Below are positions 1 through 10,383 of a stretch of DNA of 64,000 nucleotides, one piece after another. How positions within the stretch are numbered: the first letter of the stretch is position 1; each line of letters starts with the position of its first letter. The notes under the pieces are model-generated. The model did no database searches. It saw only the letters and a list, made by a program, of their open reading frames with translations, and was not told the origin of the DNA. This DNA is from Corydoras sp. C115 (lineage: Eukaryota > Chordata > Actinopteri > Siluriformes > Callichthyidae), in NCBI GenBank assembly GCA_019802505.1, contig JAFMOC010000445.1, positions 155,001-219,000 of the forward strand, given 5' to 3'. The position numbers and the translations under genes are program-made.

Positions 1-629
1 TTTTTTAGATAAATGTAAATATTAAGCTTAATCTAAAAAAAATCCCTTGGTTTGAAGAAAAGTACAAAGATACTCAAAGATCTTAAAAACTATGTAAAAA
101 CAAACCAGATATAAAGACATATCTTAAGTAGTGACATCACAAGCGGTAACGCTTAAGTACAAATGGGTTCAAATGCATTAAAAACTGACTTTGACCAATC
201 AACTGTGGAACATAATACATCCATTATATTCAATTTATACTTATCTTAAGTCAGAAAATCTTTAAAAAGTCTAACAAATCTTGTTTTCCACCTTAATAGA
301 TTTCTAAGTGAGATAAATGATCTAGGTTCTAAAAACGTACTTATTTTAAGAATTATTTACTCGCCATCTCAGAAACTCAGAGCATGGATTCGAACCTCAC
401 CACTACCCCACTGTCCCACCCCCTTATATTTATATAAGTATGGTATCGGTGTAAATGTGATGCGCTGAGGTTTCTGTTGGTGTAGAACGCAGTGAAATCT
501 TTTAATCTGATTGTCTACAGACTTCAAGTAAAAACAGTATACAGCACTTTCACTAAAGAAGAAGTGGAGTTCAGAAATAACACTGATGCAAAAATGATTG
601 CATCTAAAACATCGTGGACAACTAAAAAA
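1..629. other. 3' flank of the first UGT gene, no gene seen
   Basis: AT-rich sequence downstream (in gene orientation) of the first UGT. At 385-425 there is a short stretch with a reversed B-box-like GGATTCGAACC followed by a CCACTGTCCC-type end, which looks like an eroded minus-strand SINE head. I saw no clear AATAAA on the minus strand here and no coding signal. Confidence 0.4.
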
Positions 630-2213
630 TTATTCCCGCTTATTTTTCTTCCTCACGCACAGCACGCAGCCTAATTTTCTAATAACTGCATATATAACAA
701 AGAGAAAACAGGAAAGCGTACACAATAAGAAGATGACGACATCAACAGAATGATATATATACCATGGCATTTTGTAGGAGTCTGTTCTTAAATGAGATGC
801 TCCACCATGCCTCATAACGTACTCAATCCAGAAAACAGCTTTATCTAATGGTTTTATTGGTACGTCTTTGTGCAGTCTGGAGAGTCTTTGCATGTTCTCT
901 CTGTATGATGGATCATACAGGACGTCTTTAAGGGCTAGAAGAAAAGACTCTTTCGTCACTGTGGCAAAATCCACAGTCTTAGCTACTCCTCGAACCCTCA
1001 TTTTGGAAAGATTGTCAGGTTGATCCCAAATAAGTGCAAATCCAATGATAGGGACAGCGTGGTAGATGGCTTCTTGAAGTCCATTGGTTCCTCCATGTGC
1101 CACAAACACTCTGGTCTTGGGATGTCCAAGGAGATCATTCTGAGGGATCCAGTCCATCACTAAGGTGTTGTTTCCTAACGTCGGAGGTCTTTCTCCATTG
1201 TACTTCCAAATGACTTTATGTGGGAGCTCTGCGAATGCCTCAGCTATTAAATTAGCCACATCATGAGGAAATTTCTCAACCACAGAGCCCAGAGACATGA
1301 CAATGACCCCATGCTCACCAGAGCTTTGCACAAAGTTCTCGAGGTCTTGTGGAAGTGGTTTTGCTTGTTTGCAGTGGAAACCACCAATATATACAACATT
1401 GGGCATGGTGAGTCGGGGGAATTCAAAGACAAAATCCACCCTGAAGAGCCAAAGATCTGCTGCCTGGATCAACTCAAAGTATTCTGTTGATGGTCCAAGG
1501 ATTCTTTTTGATAATTCATTGAACTCTGGAGCCATAAAATACTGAATCTGTAGTTTGATGACAATGCACATGACGACATTGAGGACTCGCTGTAGAAAGC
1601 TCATGTGATCCGAAAACTCACTCATTGGTCCAGGTACATAAGAAAGAGGTGAGGGAGCAATCGCCAAATGACCGTCACCCTGCATCGTCCAGCGGACATT
1701 AAAGACGAGGGGCAGTTCAAGATAATGGCATAAAATGACACCACCGATTAAAACAGGGTCCGTTAGACACACGTCAAATCTGGAGTCTTTTAAAGACTGC
1801 ATCAGGGTTCGGTCTTCGAACATGCTGAGAATCATTTTTTTTTCATTGTCAATCATTTGCAGCGATTTCTCCCACATCTCCTTCTCCATCTTCAGCCGTG
1901 ACCAGGTGGAGCCTTCCCGCCGGATCTCCAGGACTCTGCTTACAGTTTCTCTGACCAGTTTCTGATTGAAAGCCCCCATGTTCGGCAAAGTTATGGTGGT
2001 GTACAACTGCGACGACTCTTCGATGTGCCAACTGGTCGCTGGACGGATCACCGTGATGTTGTGACCTTTTTCATGAAGATCCCCGATGATGATTTTCATG
2101 TTGATCCAGTGGCTCCCGTCCACAGGAATAACCAGGATGTTCCCACAATGCACTGAGGTGACCAGCAGAGTGAACAGGACCAGGACACATGCCTGAACCT
2201 TTAGACCTTTCAT
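630..2213 (-). CDS. UDP-glucuronosyltransferase, UGT5-type (copy A)
   Basis: Complete 527-residue single-exon UGT, the usual family length. It should transfer glucuronic acid from UDP-glucuronate to lipophilic acceptors on the lumenal side of the ER. Visible parts: signal peptide about 1-23 (cleavage near VHC-GN); catalytic His35 in DGSHW and its partner Asp152 in CLTDP; variable acceptor-binding domain about 40-245; C-terminal UDP-sugar domain with the UGT signature at 355-398 (WIPQN ... HGGTN ... WDQ); membrane anchor about 488-511; short basic tail ending KNKRE, an ER-retention-like signal. The ATG follows a splice acceptor (minus-strand CTGTAG at 2222-2227, or CCAG one base before the ATG), implying a separate non-coding leader exon. 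The intronless CDS and N-terminal sequence fit teleost UGT5 better than UGT1 or UGT2; this subfamily call is from family knowledge. Acceptor specificity cannot be read from sequence. Confidence 0.95.
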   Translation of the reverse strand: MKGLKVQACVLVLFTLLVTSVHCGNILVIPVDGSHWINMKIIIGDLHEKGHNITVIRPATSWHIEESSQLYTTITLPNMGAFNQKLVRETVSRVLEIRREGSTWSRLKMEKEMWEKSLQMIDNEKKMILSMFEDRTLMQSLKDSRFDVCLTDPVLIGGVILCHYLELPLVFNVRWTMQGDGHLAIAPSPLSYVPGPMSEFSDHMSFLQRVLNVVMCIVIKLQIQYFMAPEFNELSKRILGPSTEYFELIQAADLWLFRVDFVFEFPRLTMPNVVYIGGFHCKQAKPLPQDLENFVQSSGEHGVIVMSLGSVVEKFPHDVANLIAEAFAELPHKVIWKYNGERPPTLGNNTLVMDWIPQNDLLGHPKTRVFVAHGGTNGLQEAIYHAVPIIGFALIWDQPDNLSKMRVRGVAKTVDFATVTKESFLLALKDVLYDPSYRENMQRLSRLHKDVPIKPLDKAVFWIEYVMRHGGASHLRTDSYKMPWYIYHSVDVVIFLLCTLSCFLFVIYAVIRKLGCVLCVRKKNKRE

Positions 2214-2719
2214 TCTGGTACCTACAGTTTAGTAAGAAAACAATTAATATTAATTAAATCACATTAATAGTTCAAAATTTTTTATCAGACAGAGTTTTTT
2301 TGTGTGTATTTCTTTATATAATAAAGCAGTAATGTATCCGTATTTTACTATAAAAAAAGGTATTTTTTTTGTTCTGTTGTCAATCATATCACAGCTGGAC
2401 AAACGGCTCAGCCAATTAGATTTCAGAACCGGAACTACTTGTTTTAAATGATTTTATGATAGTGTATCGTTTTCAAGCAGTTAAAGAAATCACCAACGAG
2501 TGAAGCATAGTGACAGTGTAGACTGAGAGACCAGAATATAGCAGAAATTCCCCCTGGTGTTTGTCTTTATAATGAAAAGAAACCTTGTGAGGACCAAAGC
2601 TTAACCGTCCCGAGTCAGGAGCTCTCGCTCCTTTATTTATGAGGCTCAATAACAAACGTCACTTTATTGTGAAGTGCACTTTATGGTTTAAACTCTATAA
2701 CATCTGCATTAAAAAGTCT

Positions 2720-3105
2720 GTCGCCTGCATGTCCTCCCTCACCTCACCCACAAACCTCCTCATGTCCTCCCTCACCTCACCCACAAACCTCCTCATGTCC
2801 TCCCTCACCTCACCCACAAACCTCCTCACGTCCTCCCTCACCTCACCCACAAACCTCCTCACGTCCTCCCTCACCTCACCCACAAACCTCCTCATGTCCT
2901 CCCTCACCTCACCCACAAACCTCCTCATGTCCTCCCTCACCTCACCCACAAACCTCCTCATGTCCTCCCTCACCTCACCCACAAACCCCCTCCTCCTGAC
3001 CGGCAGCTTCATCATCAGCACCTTCTGCCAATTTAAACCCCGCCCCTCCACTGCACACCTTAATCTGGCCTCCCAAACGTCCACGGCGTGATTATACACA
3101 GGCAA
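2720..3105 (-). repeat. 33-bp minisatellite grown from a LINE reverse-transcriptase tail
   Basis: About eight copies of a 33-bp unit at 2722-2990, then unique sequence to 3105. On the minus strand the unit reads RRFVGEVREDM repeatedly, preceded by AVDVWEARLRC and MLMMKLPVRR. These resemble the C-terminal end of fish non-LTR retrotransposon ORF2 proteins (ARLRWFGHV ... LPGRRKRGRPKRRF ... VKEDM). The array therefore looks like a tandem expansion of one small part of a dead LINE fragment. It lies in the inferred leader intron of UGT copy A. Confidence 0.7.
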
Positions 3106-3369
3106 CTCAGAGAGTCAGCAGCAGTAACGTACATTTACATTTACATTTAGTCATTTAGCATTGTATTGTATTTTGAACGTACAAACACTTCAAAATAAAA
3201 ATGATGCTAACACATTCCGCATTTAAACTTTATTAAAGTGATATTAAAATGTGGATACGTTCCATTCACCTGCAGAACGTTGTTTCATCATAAACATAAA
3301 TGGACAGATTATACAGCTGGAACATCAGGATCACATCTGTATAACGCATCATCAAGACAGCGACATTAC

Positions 3370-3525
3370 CTTGGCGCTGATCTGAATCAAACTGCTAAAT
3401 GAATTTAAAGAAGAACGCGTGTTCTTTACATATCTGTGAAAACGGAGCCGAAAGGTTCTTCAGCCTTCTGTGAAACGGCGAAGGGCAACTGCGTTCCAAA
3501 GCCGAGTTAATAAACGACTTTAACG
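3370..3525 (-). promoter_or_regulatory. Leader exon, donor site and core promoter of UGT copy A
   Basis: The minus strand reads GCGCCAAG|GTAATG, with the exon ending at 3370 and donor GT at 3369-3368. The exon body aligns by eye with the matching regions upstream of copies B and C (shared AGTTGCCCT, GATCAG before the donor). At the position of copy B's TATA box there is a weaker TTAAAG (about 3518-3523). Transcription start is inferred near 3490. Splicing to the acceptor at 2222 would remove about 1.15 kb that includes the LINE-derived minisatellite. Confidence 0.6.
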
Positions 3526-3684
3526 ACCGAGCAATCGCCAGCTTCATCCCATAAAAGGAAATCTTATCACACAGATTGTGAGATGTTTACACTCCACATT
3601 GTATTTAGAGGTCAAGTGTAAGGTGTTCCAACCTGTTCTCCTTCAGAGAGTCCAGCAGCTGCTACGAGTTCCGAATCGTATTCA

Positions 3685-4235
3685 GAGTTTTATGCGCCTC
3701 GCAGTGCAGCAGATCCTGGGTTCAGATCCTGCTGAGTGAACACAGGTGCTTTATGTGTGGAGTCTGAATGTTCCGTCAGGTTCTTCTCTGGTGTCTCCAG
3801 TTCCCTCAACATCTGAAGACATTGAGATATTTCATTGTTCTAGCCATTAGCAGTGTATCAGTGCACTCGCAGTGCTGGTTCCAGGTCCAGGTAAAAAGGA
3901 GAGTCAGAAATGGAATCCTCTGTAAAAGCCAAGTCCAGAATATGTAGCTTCACCAATGTGGCGCCCCCTAATGGGAACAAGCCATAACTTTTTTATTTCA
4001 CCTCATTAGATTCTACTTACTCCTCTACTAGGGTCATAGGGGTTCCCCACGCCCATCCAGGATAGAATATTTCAGACGCTGGGCAGATACACTCAGGACA
4101 GGGTGCCAATCCATTGGTGGGCACACTCACTTACACAGAACACAGTACATAGGGGCAATTTAGAGCAGCCAATTCACCTTGAATCCATATTTTTGGGCTG
4201 TGGGAGAAAACCGGTGGACCCGGAGAAATAGAATT
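3685..4235. repeat. Two old SINE fragments
   Basis: 3685-3850 is a plus-strand degenerate SINE head (GGGTTCAGATCC, TGTGGAGTCTGAATGTTC). 4015-4235 is a minus-strand copy lacking its head, running from a tail-side CTACTAGGGTCATAGGGG to GGACCCGGAGAAA. It belongs to the older subfamily whose body has GCAGCCAATTCACC instead of GGAGAACTCAATTGAC. Confidence 0.55.
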
Positions 4236-4565
4236 CAATAGTAAATTAGAGTTTTGTTCAGAAATTGCACTTTCACACAGAACAATGTTGCAATTACCAA
4301 TGGTTTGGTATTAAAGTGGTTTATTGATTAATTGATTAATTGCACTGGAATAAAAAAAAAATACAGAAATCTGATCTCATTCCACACAAAACACCAACAA
4401 ATGAAATGGACAAAACTGTTTGCACACTATTTGCAAAACAGTGATCAGATCCAGACCTGCGAGTGAGCTGTATGAACCACTGAGCTGAGAACCCACAGTT
4501 TAGGGTTCATCTATCAGTCTGAAGACTGGGTTTAATTCCCCAGCACACCACAACTATCAAACCAC

Positions 4566-6152
4566 TTATTCCTGTTTGGTTCTCTTCTTCCTCACGCACA
4601 GCATGCAGCATAATTTTCTAATAACTGCATATATAACAAAGAGAAAACAGGAAAGCGTACACAATAAGAAGATGACGACATCAACAGAATGATATATATA
4701 CCATGGCATTTTGTAGGAGTCTGTTCTTAAATGAGATGCTCCACCATGCCTCATAACGTACTCAATCCAGAAAACAGCTTTATCTAATGGGTTTATTGGT
4801 ACGTCTTTGTGCAGTCTGGAGAGTCTTTGCATGTTCTCTCTGTATGATGGATCATACAGGACGTCTTTAAGGGTTAGAAGAAAAGACTCTTTAGTCACTG
4901 TGGCAAAATCCACAGTCTTAGCTACTCCTCGAACCCTCATTTTGGAAAGATTGTCAGCTTGATCCCAAATAAGTCCGAAGCCAATGATAGGGACACCATG
5001 ATAGATGGCTTCTTGAACTCCATTGGTTCCGCCATGTGCCACAAACACTCTGGTCTTGGAGTGTCCAAGGAGATCATTCTGAGGGATCCAGTCCATCACT
5101 AAGGTGTTCTTTCCTAACGTCGGAGGTCTTTCTCCATTGTACTTCCAAATGACTTTATGTGGGAGCTCTGCGAATGCCTCAGCTATTGCATTAGCCACAT
5201 CATGGGGAAGTTGATCAACCATAGTACCCAGAGACATGACAATGACCCCATGCTCACCAGAGCTTTGCACAAAGTTCTCGAGGTCTTGTGGAAGTGGTTT
5301 TGCTGGTTTGCAATGGAAACCACCAATATATACAACATTGGGCATGGTGGGTCGGGGGAATTCAAAGACAAAATCCACCCTGAAGAGCCAAAGATCTGCT
5401 GTTTGGACCAACTGGAAGTAATCTGTTGTTGGTCCAAATATCTGAGTACTTAATTCATTGTAACCCGGAGCCAAATAATACTGAATCTGGAATTTACCAA
5501 CCAGGTACATGACAACATTGAGGACTCTCTCTATGAAGTTCATCTGATCTGAGAACTCACTCATCGGTAGAGGCACATAAGAAAGAGGTGAAGGAGCGAT
5601 TGCAAAATGACCCTCACCCTGCACCGTCCACCGAACATTAAAGACGAGGGGCAGTTTAAGGTAACTGCATATAGCAACACCAACAAATAAAGCCGGGTCT
5701 GTTAGACACACGTCAAACCTGGAGTCTTTTAAAGACTGCATCAGGGTTTGGTTTTTAATGGTGGGTAGCAGCAGTTTTCTATCCTTCTCAATCATTTCCT
5801 CCATTTGGTCCCACATCTCCTTCTCCAGCTTCAGTCGCGCCCAAGTGGAACCCGTCCTCCGAACTTCCAATGTTTTTTTCACACTGTTCTGTACAAAGTC
5901 TTTATCAAGAAGCCCAGCATTTTGTAACGTAATGGACGTGTACATTTGGGACGTCTCTTCGATGTACCAGCTGTTCGATGGCCGGATCACCGTAATATTG
6001 TGACCGCTGTCGTAAAGAACTTTAATGATGATTTTCATGTTGATCCAGTGGCTCCCATCCGTAGGGATAACCAGGATGTTCCCACAGTGGACTGAGGATA
6101 CCAGCAGAGTGAACAGAACCAAAGCACATGCTTCAACCGTTTGTTCTTTCAT
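4566..6152 (-). CDS. UDP-glucuronosyltransferase, UGT5-type (copy B)
   Basis: Complete 528-residue single-exon UGT. Signal peptide about 1-23; catalytic His35 (DGSHW) and Asp152 (CLTDP); UGT signature 355-398 with HSKTR where the other copies have HPKTR; membrane anchor about 488-511; basic cytosolic tail RKKRTKQE for ER retention. The N-terminal acceptor half differs clearly from copy A, especially residues 78-135, while the last 110 residues before the tail differ at only two or three positions. The ATG is preceded on the minus strand by a pyrimidine-rich tract and CTGTAG|ATACCAG, a good splice acceptor. A minus-strand AATAAA at 4320-4325, about 240 bp past the stop, is a plausible polyadenylation signal. 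A leader exon and the best TATA box of the array lie about 0.2 kb upstream of the CDS. No disruption is visible, so it is probably functional. Confidence 0.95.
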   Translation of the reverse strand: MKEQTVEACALVLFTLLVSSVHCGNILVIPTDGSHWINMKIIIKVLYDSGHNITVIRPSNSWYIEETSQMYTSITLQNAGLLDKDFVQNSVKKTLEVRRTGSTWARLKLEKEMWDQMEEMIEKDRKLLLPTIKNQTLMQSLKDSRFDVCLTDPALFVGVAICSYLKLPLVFNVRWTVQGEGHFAIAPSPLSYVPLPMSEFSDQMNFIERVLNVVMYLVGKFQIQYYLAPGYNELSTQIFGPTTDYFQLVQTADLWLFRVDFVFEFPRPTMPNVVYIGGFHCKPAKPLPQDLENFVQSSGEHGVIVMSLGTMVDQLPHDVANAIAEAFAELPHKVIWKYNGERPPTLGKNTLVMDWIPQNDLLGHSKTRVFVAHGGTNGVQEAIYHGVPIIGFGLIWDQADNLSKMRVRGVAKTVDFATVTKESFLLTLKDVLYDPSYRENMQRLSRLHKDVPINPLDKAVFWIEYVMRHGGASHLRTDSYKMPWYIYHSVDVVIFLLCTLSCFLFVIYAVIRKLCCMLCVRKKRTKQE

Positions 6153-6355
6153 TCTGGTATCTACAGTGTAGAAAGAATAACACAGGATATCTAAATTAAC
6201 TCAAGGTTCATTATGACTTTGATTTCATTTTAGAGCAACACACTGAATGAGCGTCAACTGCTAAAACCGAAACTGCTAAAGTTTGAAAATCATCACTGAA
6301 TAAATTCACCATCGGTTCTTATCTTGGATTACAGATGCGTTTAATAAAGACATAC

Positions 6356-6514
6356 CTTCAAACTGATCTCAGGCAAACGGCTCATTCAAATAAGCGACGA
6401 CGGCTTCATCGCTGCAAACTCTCTGATATACGCAAGAAAAATGAGCTGAAAGTTCATTCAGCTGTAGGGAGGGCAACTCTGTTCAAAGGGCAGATTACTG
6501 AACGACTTTTATAG
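6356..6514 (-). promoter_or_regulatory. Leader exon, donor site and TATA box of UGT copy B
   Basis: The minus strand carries CTATAAAAG (6507-6514), a near-consensus TATA box. About 30 bases on is the expected start (near 6480), then a non-coding exon ending AGTTTGAAG|GTATGT with the donor at 6355-6354. The sequence aligns by eye with the regions upstream of copies A and C, including GTTGCCCTC, TGAATGAACTTTCAGC and GAGCCGT. The intron to the CDS acceptor would be about 190 bp. Confidence 0.7.
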
Positions 6515-7474
6515 CGGTGTAAGTTTCAATTTATTGAATGATTTTCAGATACAAATATAAAAACTAAGCTTAAAGTTTAAGTGCATCTTTTTTTTTAATC
6601 CGTATAGTGAATTATTTACAGTGTTTGTATTGACTGAAAGATATTTGCAACTACACTATTTTTAGATTTGTTGCCAGTAGACTTAAACTGTCTTATTTAA
6701 TGTTTAAGATTTTTTTTTTTTAATTTTCTTCTTGACTGTGATAACTGATATATAATACTTTCACCATTAAGGGATGATTTACATTTGGACATTTAGCAGA
6801 CACTTTTATCCAAAAATTTACTGTTAATAATAGCACGGCAATCATTTTTTTTTGGAGCGTGCTCATATTTTAAATTGGTATCATTTTGACATGAACATTT
6901 TTATGGAGAGCAGAAATATTTGAAAATATTAAAAGTATTATTTAATTATATTTATATATTTTTAATATATTTAATTTTAAGTTTATTTTTCTAAAATGGC
7001 CCAAAGAAACAAAGAAAACTGAATGTTTAGATTTGTAATTTTTACTTTGGTGAAAAGGTATAATTTTTATTTTATTCCTTTCATGTTTTCGCAGCATGTT
7101 CATAGTTGTAACTTTTTACAAGTTAATTTTATAGAGAGCAAAGTATTTCAAGGTTGAAGTTTATTGATTGTATTGTAGAATAATATTCCTGTCTGTTTTT
7201 TATTCCTATTCAGAAAACATTTACTTTTAGTTTGTTCAGTGATGTTCATGCTGTTTGGCCCGAGACCTAAAGTGTGTTTTGAGATTTTGCCCCCGCTGCA
7301 GTTGGGTTTGTCACCCCTGCCCTGACCACTGAGCTAGCACACCCCTACATTGATTTACTCTGTGTAGCTTATGTACTACTTGCTGCTTTAAAGCTAGAAA
7401 TCATTTTATATTAATTTATTAATTAAAGGTTTTGTACAGTATACATACATTTACATTGGATTTCAAACACACAG
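6515..7474. other. AT-rich spacer between UGT copies B and C, left part
   Basis: Very AT-rich. At 6779-6825 there is ACATTTGGACATTTAGCAGACACTTTTATCC, the L2-type 3' end shared by many fish SINEs and LINEs. At 7255-7350 there is a reversed fragment of the second SINE family (ACCACTGAGCTAGCACACCCC). No gene. Confidence 0.45.
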
Positions 7475-7546
7475 TAGAAGAGAAGCCTCTTTAGTCATTG
7501 TGGCAAAATCAACAGTTTGAGTTACTCCTCTCCTCAAACCCTCATG
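7475..7546 (-). pseudogene. UGT relic between copies B and C
   Basis: About 72 bp matching the UGT coding sequence around residues 405-430 (the region encoding RVRGVAKTVDFATVTKESFL). Landmarks on the plus strand are CTCTTTAGTCATTGTGGCAAAATC and ACTCCTC, with a small insertion next to ACTCCTC that breaks the frame. Orientation is the same as the intact genes. No other UGT sequence adjoins it, so it is a scrap of a lost array member. Confidence 0.75.
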
Positions 7547-7559
7547 CTTTAATCAACTC

Positions 7560-7790
7560 ACTGCAAAAAATCAGAAAAATAAACAGAAATCAAGGAAAAA
7601 ATGTACATGAATCAACTACAATTATCTGCCAATACAGTGAGTAAATGTATCTTGGTAAGATTTCTTAAAATCAAAAAAAGTTTCTAAGAACTAAATTATT
7701 TATCTCACTTACAAATCTATTCAAATCAAAAACAATTTTTTTCCACTTTTTGAAGATTTTCTGACTTGTTAAGGCTTTATTTTTTTCGGG
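7560..7790. mobile_element. CACTGC-ended MITE, damaged copy
   Basis: Begins CACTGCAAAAAATC and shares its body with the better copy at 27864-28121 (ACATGAATCAA, ATTATCTGCCA, AAATCTATTCAA, CAAAAAC). The right terminal repeat is missing or replaced by a T-rich stretch. A SINE has inserted just beyond it. Confidence 0.6.
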
Positions 7791-7805
7791 GCTGTTTGCC
7801 CAAAT

Positions 7806-8164
7806 ACGGTGGCTTAGTGGTCAACATGTTCGCCTTTCAGCGCTAGGGATTCCCGCTTTGAATCCCCATCTGGGTGGAGTTTCCATGTTCTCCCCATGTC
7901 CGCGTGGGTTTCCTCCGGGTTCTCCGGTTTCCTCCCACAGTCCAAAAACATGGCTCAAGTCAACTGAGCACTCGAAATTGCCCCATATATATAGTGTATG
8001 TGTGTGTGTGTGTGAGTGTGTGAGTGAGTGTGTGCCCAGTGATAGATTGGCGTCCTGTCCTGGGTGTATCTACCCAGCGCCCGAAACGATCTCCCCTGGA
8101 TGGGCATGGGGAACCCCCCTGCCACCCTAATAGAGGATAAAGCGGAAGATAACGGACGGATGGA
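7806..8164 (+). repeat. SINE family 1, full-length copy
   Basis: Reference description of the family: about 350 bp, a tRNA-like head with an A box (TGGCTTAGTGG) and B box (GGTTCGAATCC in better copies, TTTGAATCCCC here), a body with CCTCCGGGTTCTCCGG and GTGCCCAGCGATAGATTGG, a C-rich run after GGGCATGGGGAA, then GGATAAAGCGGAAGATAA and a tail of GGAT or GAAT repeats. This copy has a perfect 13-bp target-site duplication TGTTTGCCCAAAT at 7793-7805 and 8165-8177, proof of retrotransposition. Confidence 0.9.
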
Positions 8165-8177
8165 TGTTTGCCCAAAT

Positions 8178-9323
8178 CACTGTGATCACGTGACCTTCAC
8201 CGCACACATAATTGTAGTATTCAAACCAATTTTAGTTTTAACTTCAAAGAAACCCATTCTGTGGCTGGATCCCGAATGTCACGTGATTAATAAGTGAACT
8301 TGTTTGTAGGCACGTTATCCGTTTGTGCAGTTTAGATTCGGAAAGCTCGTTTAAATAAACGTTAATAATAATGAATTCTGTTGAAAGTTTACAGAAAATA
8401 ATAAATAGAGAGAATTGTTGAACATTTCCGTCATTAGTGTCGTGAATGTGATTCTGTTCACGATGACGGTGAAACGTTCACAAACATAAAGAAACTCATA
8501 ACTATATGAATTTAATAAAGTTAAAGGAAAGAAGAAAATCTGAGAACGTTTATTAAAGAAGCAAACAAAGAAACGACGATCAAAAACAAACTAAACTGTT
8601 AAACAATGACACGAAATAGGAAAATTAATACAGAAGAAAACACCCCAGAAAGAGAAACGCAAAATCACGAAGGTTAAAGAAGAATGTTTTTAGGATTGCA
8701 GGAAAAAAATATTTAGTTATAAAATCAAGAAAGCGGCCAAACAGTAAAGCGTTAGCATGGAGGCTAAGCTTACCGCGATGACGTCACAGCGGCGCGTGCG
8801 AATCCAACAGGACGAGACGAACAGGACACAATGTACATATGTATATATATAAACACAAATATATCAAAAATAATAACGAGTGAAACCCTAAAACACAACT
8901 TAAAACGATTCTACAAACAAAATAGAACTTAAGCAAGCAGAAAACAACAGCGCAATGGAGTCAAAGCATTCTGGGAAATGGAGTTCCGGAAGTCAGCGGA
9001 GTCCTGCTAGTGTACGGAACACTATTGGCACTCAAATGACCAACAGCAGCATAATAAAATGTTTAATAATTATTTAATGCCACACTTTAAACAACATCGA
9101 ATGAAACACCACAGAAACGATACTAAAAAGCACTCATTCATTTGATAGACATGAACTAAAATGGGACCTAAAACTGGAAACTGGGATAACTGGAGATTAA
9201 CCTGTAAACCTAAGATTGTTCATATAACACTTACATTTAAATTTATATTTAGCAGATGCTTTTATCCAAAGCGACCTACAAACGAGAGAACATCATATAA
9301 TGTATTTAGATTGTATGGATTGG
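8178..9323. other. Gene-free spacer between UGT copies B and C, middle part
   Basis: Mostly unique AT-rich sequence. At 9226-9290 there is an L2-type tail (ACATTTAAATTTATATTTAGCAGATGCTTTTATCC, AAGCGACCTACA), probably the end of another SINE or LINE. No gene is recognisable. Confidence 0.45.
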
Positions 9324-9608
9324 GTTGCTTAGTGGTCAGCACGTTCTCCTCTCAGCGCTAGGGATTCCCCGGTTCGAATCCCCATCTGGGTGGAGTTTCC
9401 ATGTTCTCCCCGTGTCCGCGTGGGTTTCCTCCGGGTTCTCCGGTTTCCTCCCACAGTCCAAAAACATGGATCAAGTCAATTGAGTTCTCCAAATTGTCCC
9501 ATATAGAGTGTGTCTGTGTGAGTGAGTGTGTGCCCAGCGATAGATTGGCGCTCTGTCCTGGGTGCATCTGCCCAGCGCCCGAGACGTTCTCCCCTGGTGG
9601 GCATGGGG

Positions 9609-9643
<35 letters not shown>

Positions 9644-9703
9644 ACGACCCTAATATAGGATAAAGCGGAAGATAATGGATGGATGGATGGATGGATGGAT
9701 GGG
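9324..9703 (+). repeat. SINE family 1 with a 33-base poly-C run
   Basis: Full-length copy with good A box and B box (CGGTTCGAATCCCC). A short possible duplication TGGATTGG is at 9316-9323 and 9704-9711. The internal C run at 9611-9643 is 33 uninterrupted Cs where most copies have 5-9. The tail is (GGAT)n. Confidence 0.85.
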
Positions 9704-9711
9704 TGGATTGG

Positions 9712-10383
9712 TTTGTATTGTCTTGTATTAAAGAGGCATTCGATTTTCTTTAGACTTTAGACTTCAGGAGTTCAGCTTCATCAAATATGTCTAGAACTGA
9801 CAGTTCAATGCAATTCCCATCTATTCTCCCTTAAACGTACAATAAAAAAAAATCCATAAAGCCTTTTCCCAAATCCACCTTCCTTTTAGCGAGTAAGAAC
9901 AGCAAGATATTTCATACAAATCGAATTAAATCAAAGGGTTTCTACAGCATTCATATATTTACATTGTATTTCTTACACACACACACACACACAGCTACTG
10001 TTGCACATTTATGTCTTTTGTGCTCTTAACAATGGACTAACCAGAATGTAGTCCCACCACAGATGGTACGTTTTTAGAGGGAGAGGTGTTTTAACGTTAC
10101 AAGACATCAAACTCTCCCATGGATATCATAAAATATATCCAAAGTTCAGTTAATCTTTTATTTTTTTGCTCTGGTGTGTAAAATTAAATAACCAAATAGC
10201 CCATCACATCCTCCCCCCCCCCTCCTTATTTTAGAGGGTGAGAAAAAAAGGGACAAGATCTGAATGAGCTGTTGCAAATCTGTTTTGACATTGAAAATTA
10301 CACTATGTCACAGCTGACATCCACATCGCTGCTGGTATGAATAGTTTAGATGAGAAACATTAGCAGTTGAGTGCTTTACATTT
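9712..10383. other. 3' flank of UGT copy C
   Basis: No gene. 9938-9993 (TTTCTACAGCATTCATATATTTACATTG...CACACAC) resembles 7428-7474, so a short stretch next to the UGT relic is repeated here. A run of Cs is at 10211-10221. A minus-strand AATAAA at about 10157-10162 could be copy C's polyadenylation signal. Confidence 0.4.

Noticed and set aside
1247..1545. Open reading frames antisense to the UGT signature region, repeated in all four genes
   Set aside because: They recur only because the underlying UGT sequence is conserved. They overlap essential codons and have no features of their own.
2695..3105. Open frames of about 140 codons on both strands
   Set aside because: They are translations of the 33-bp minisatellite and its LINE remnant, not a host gene.
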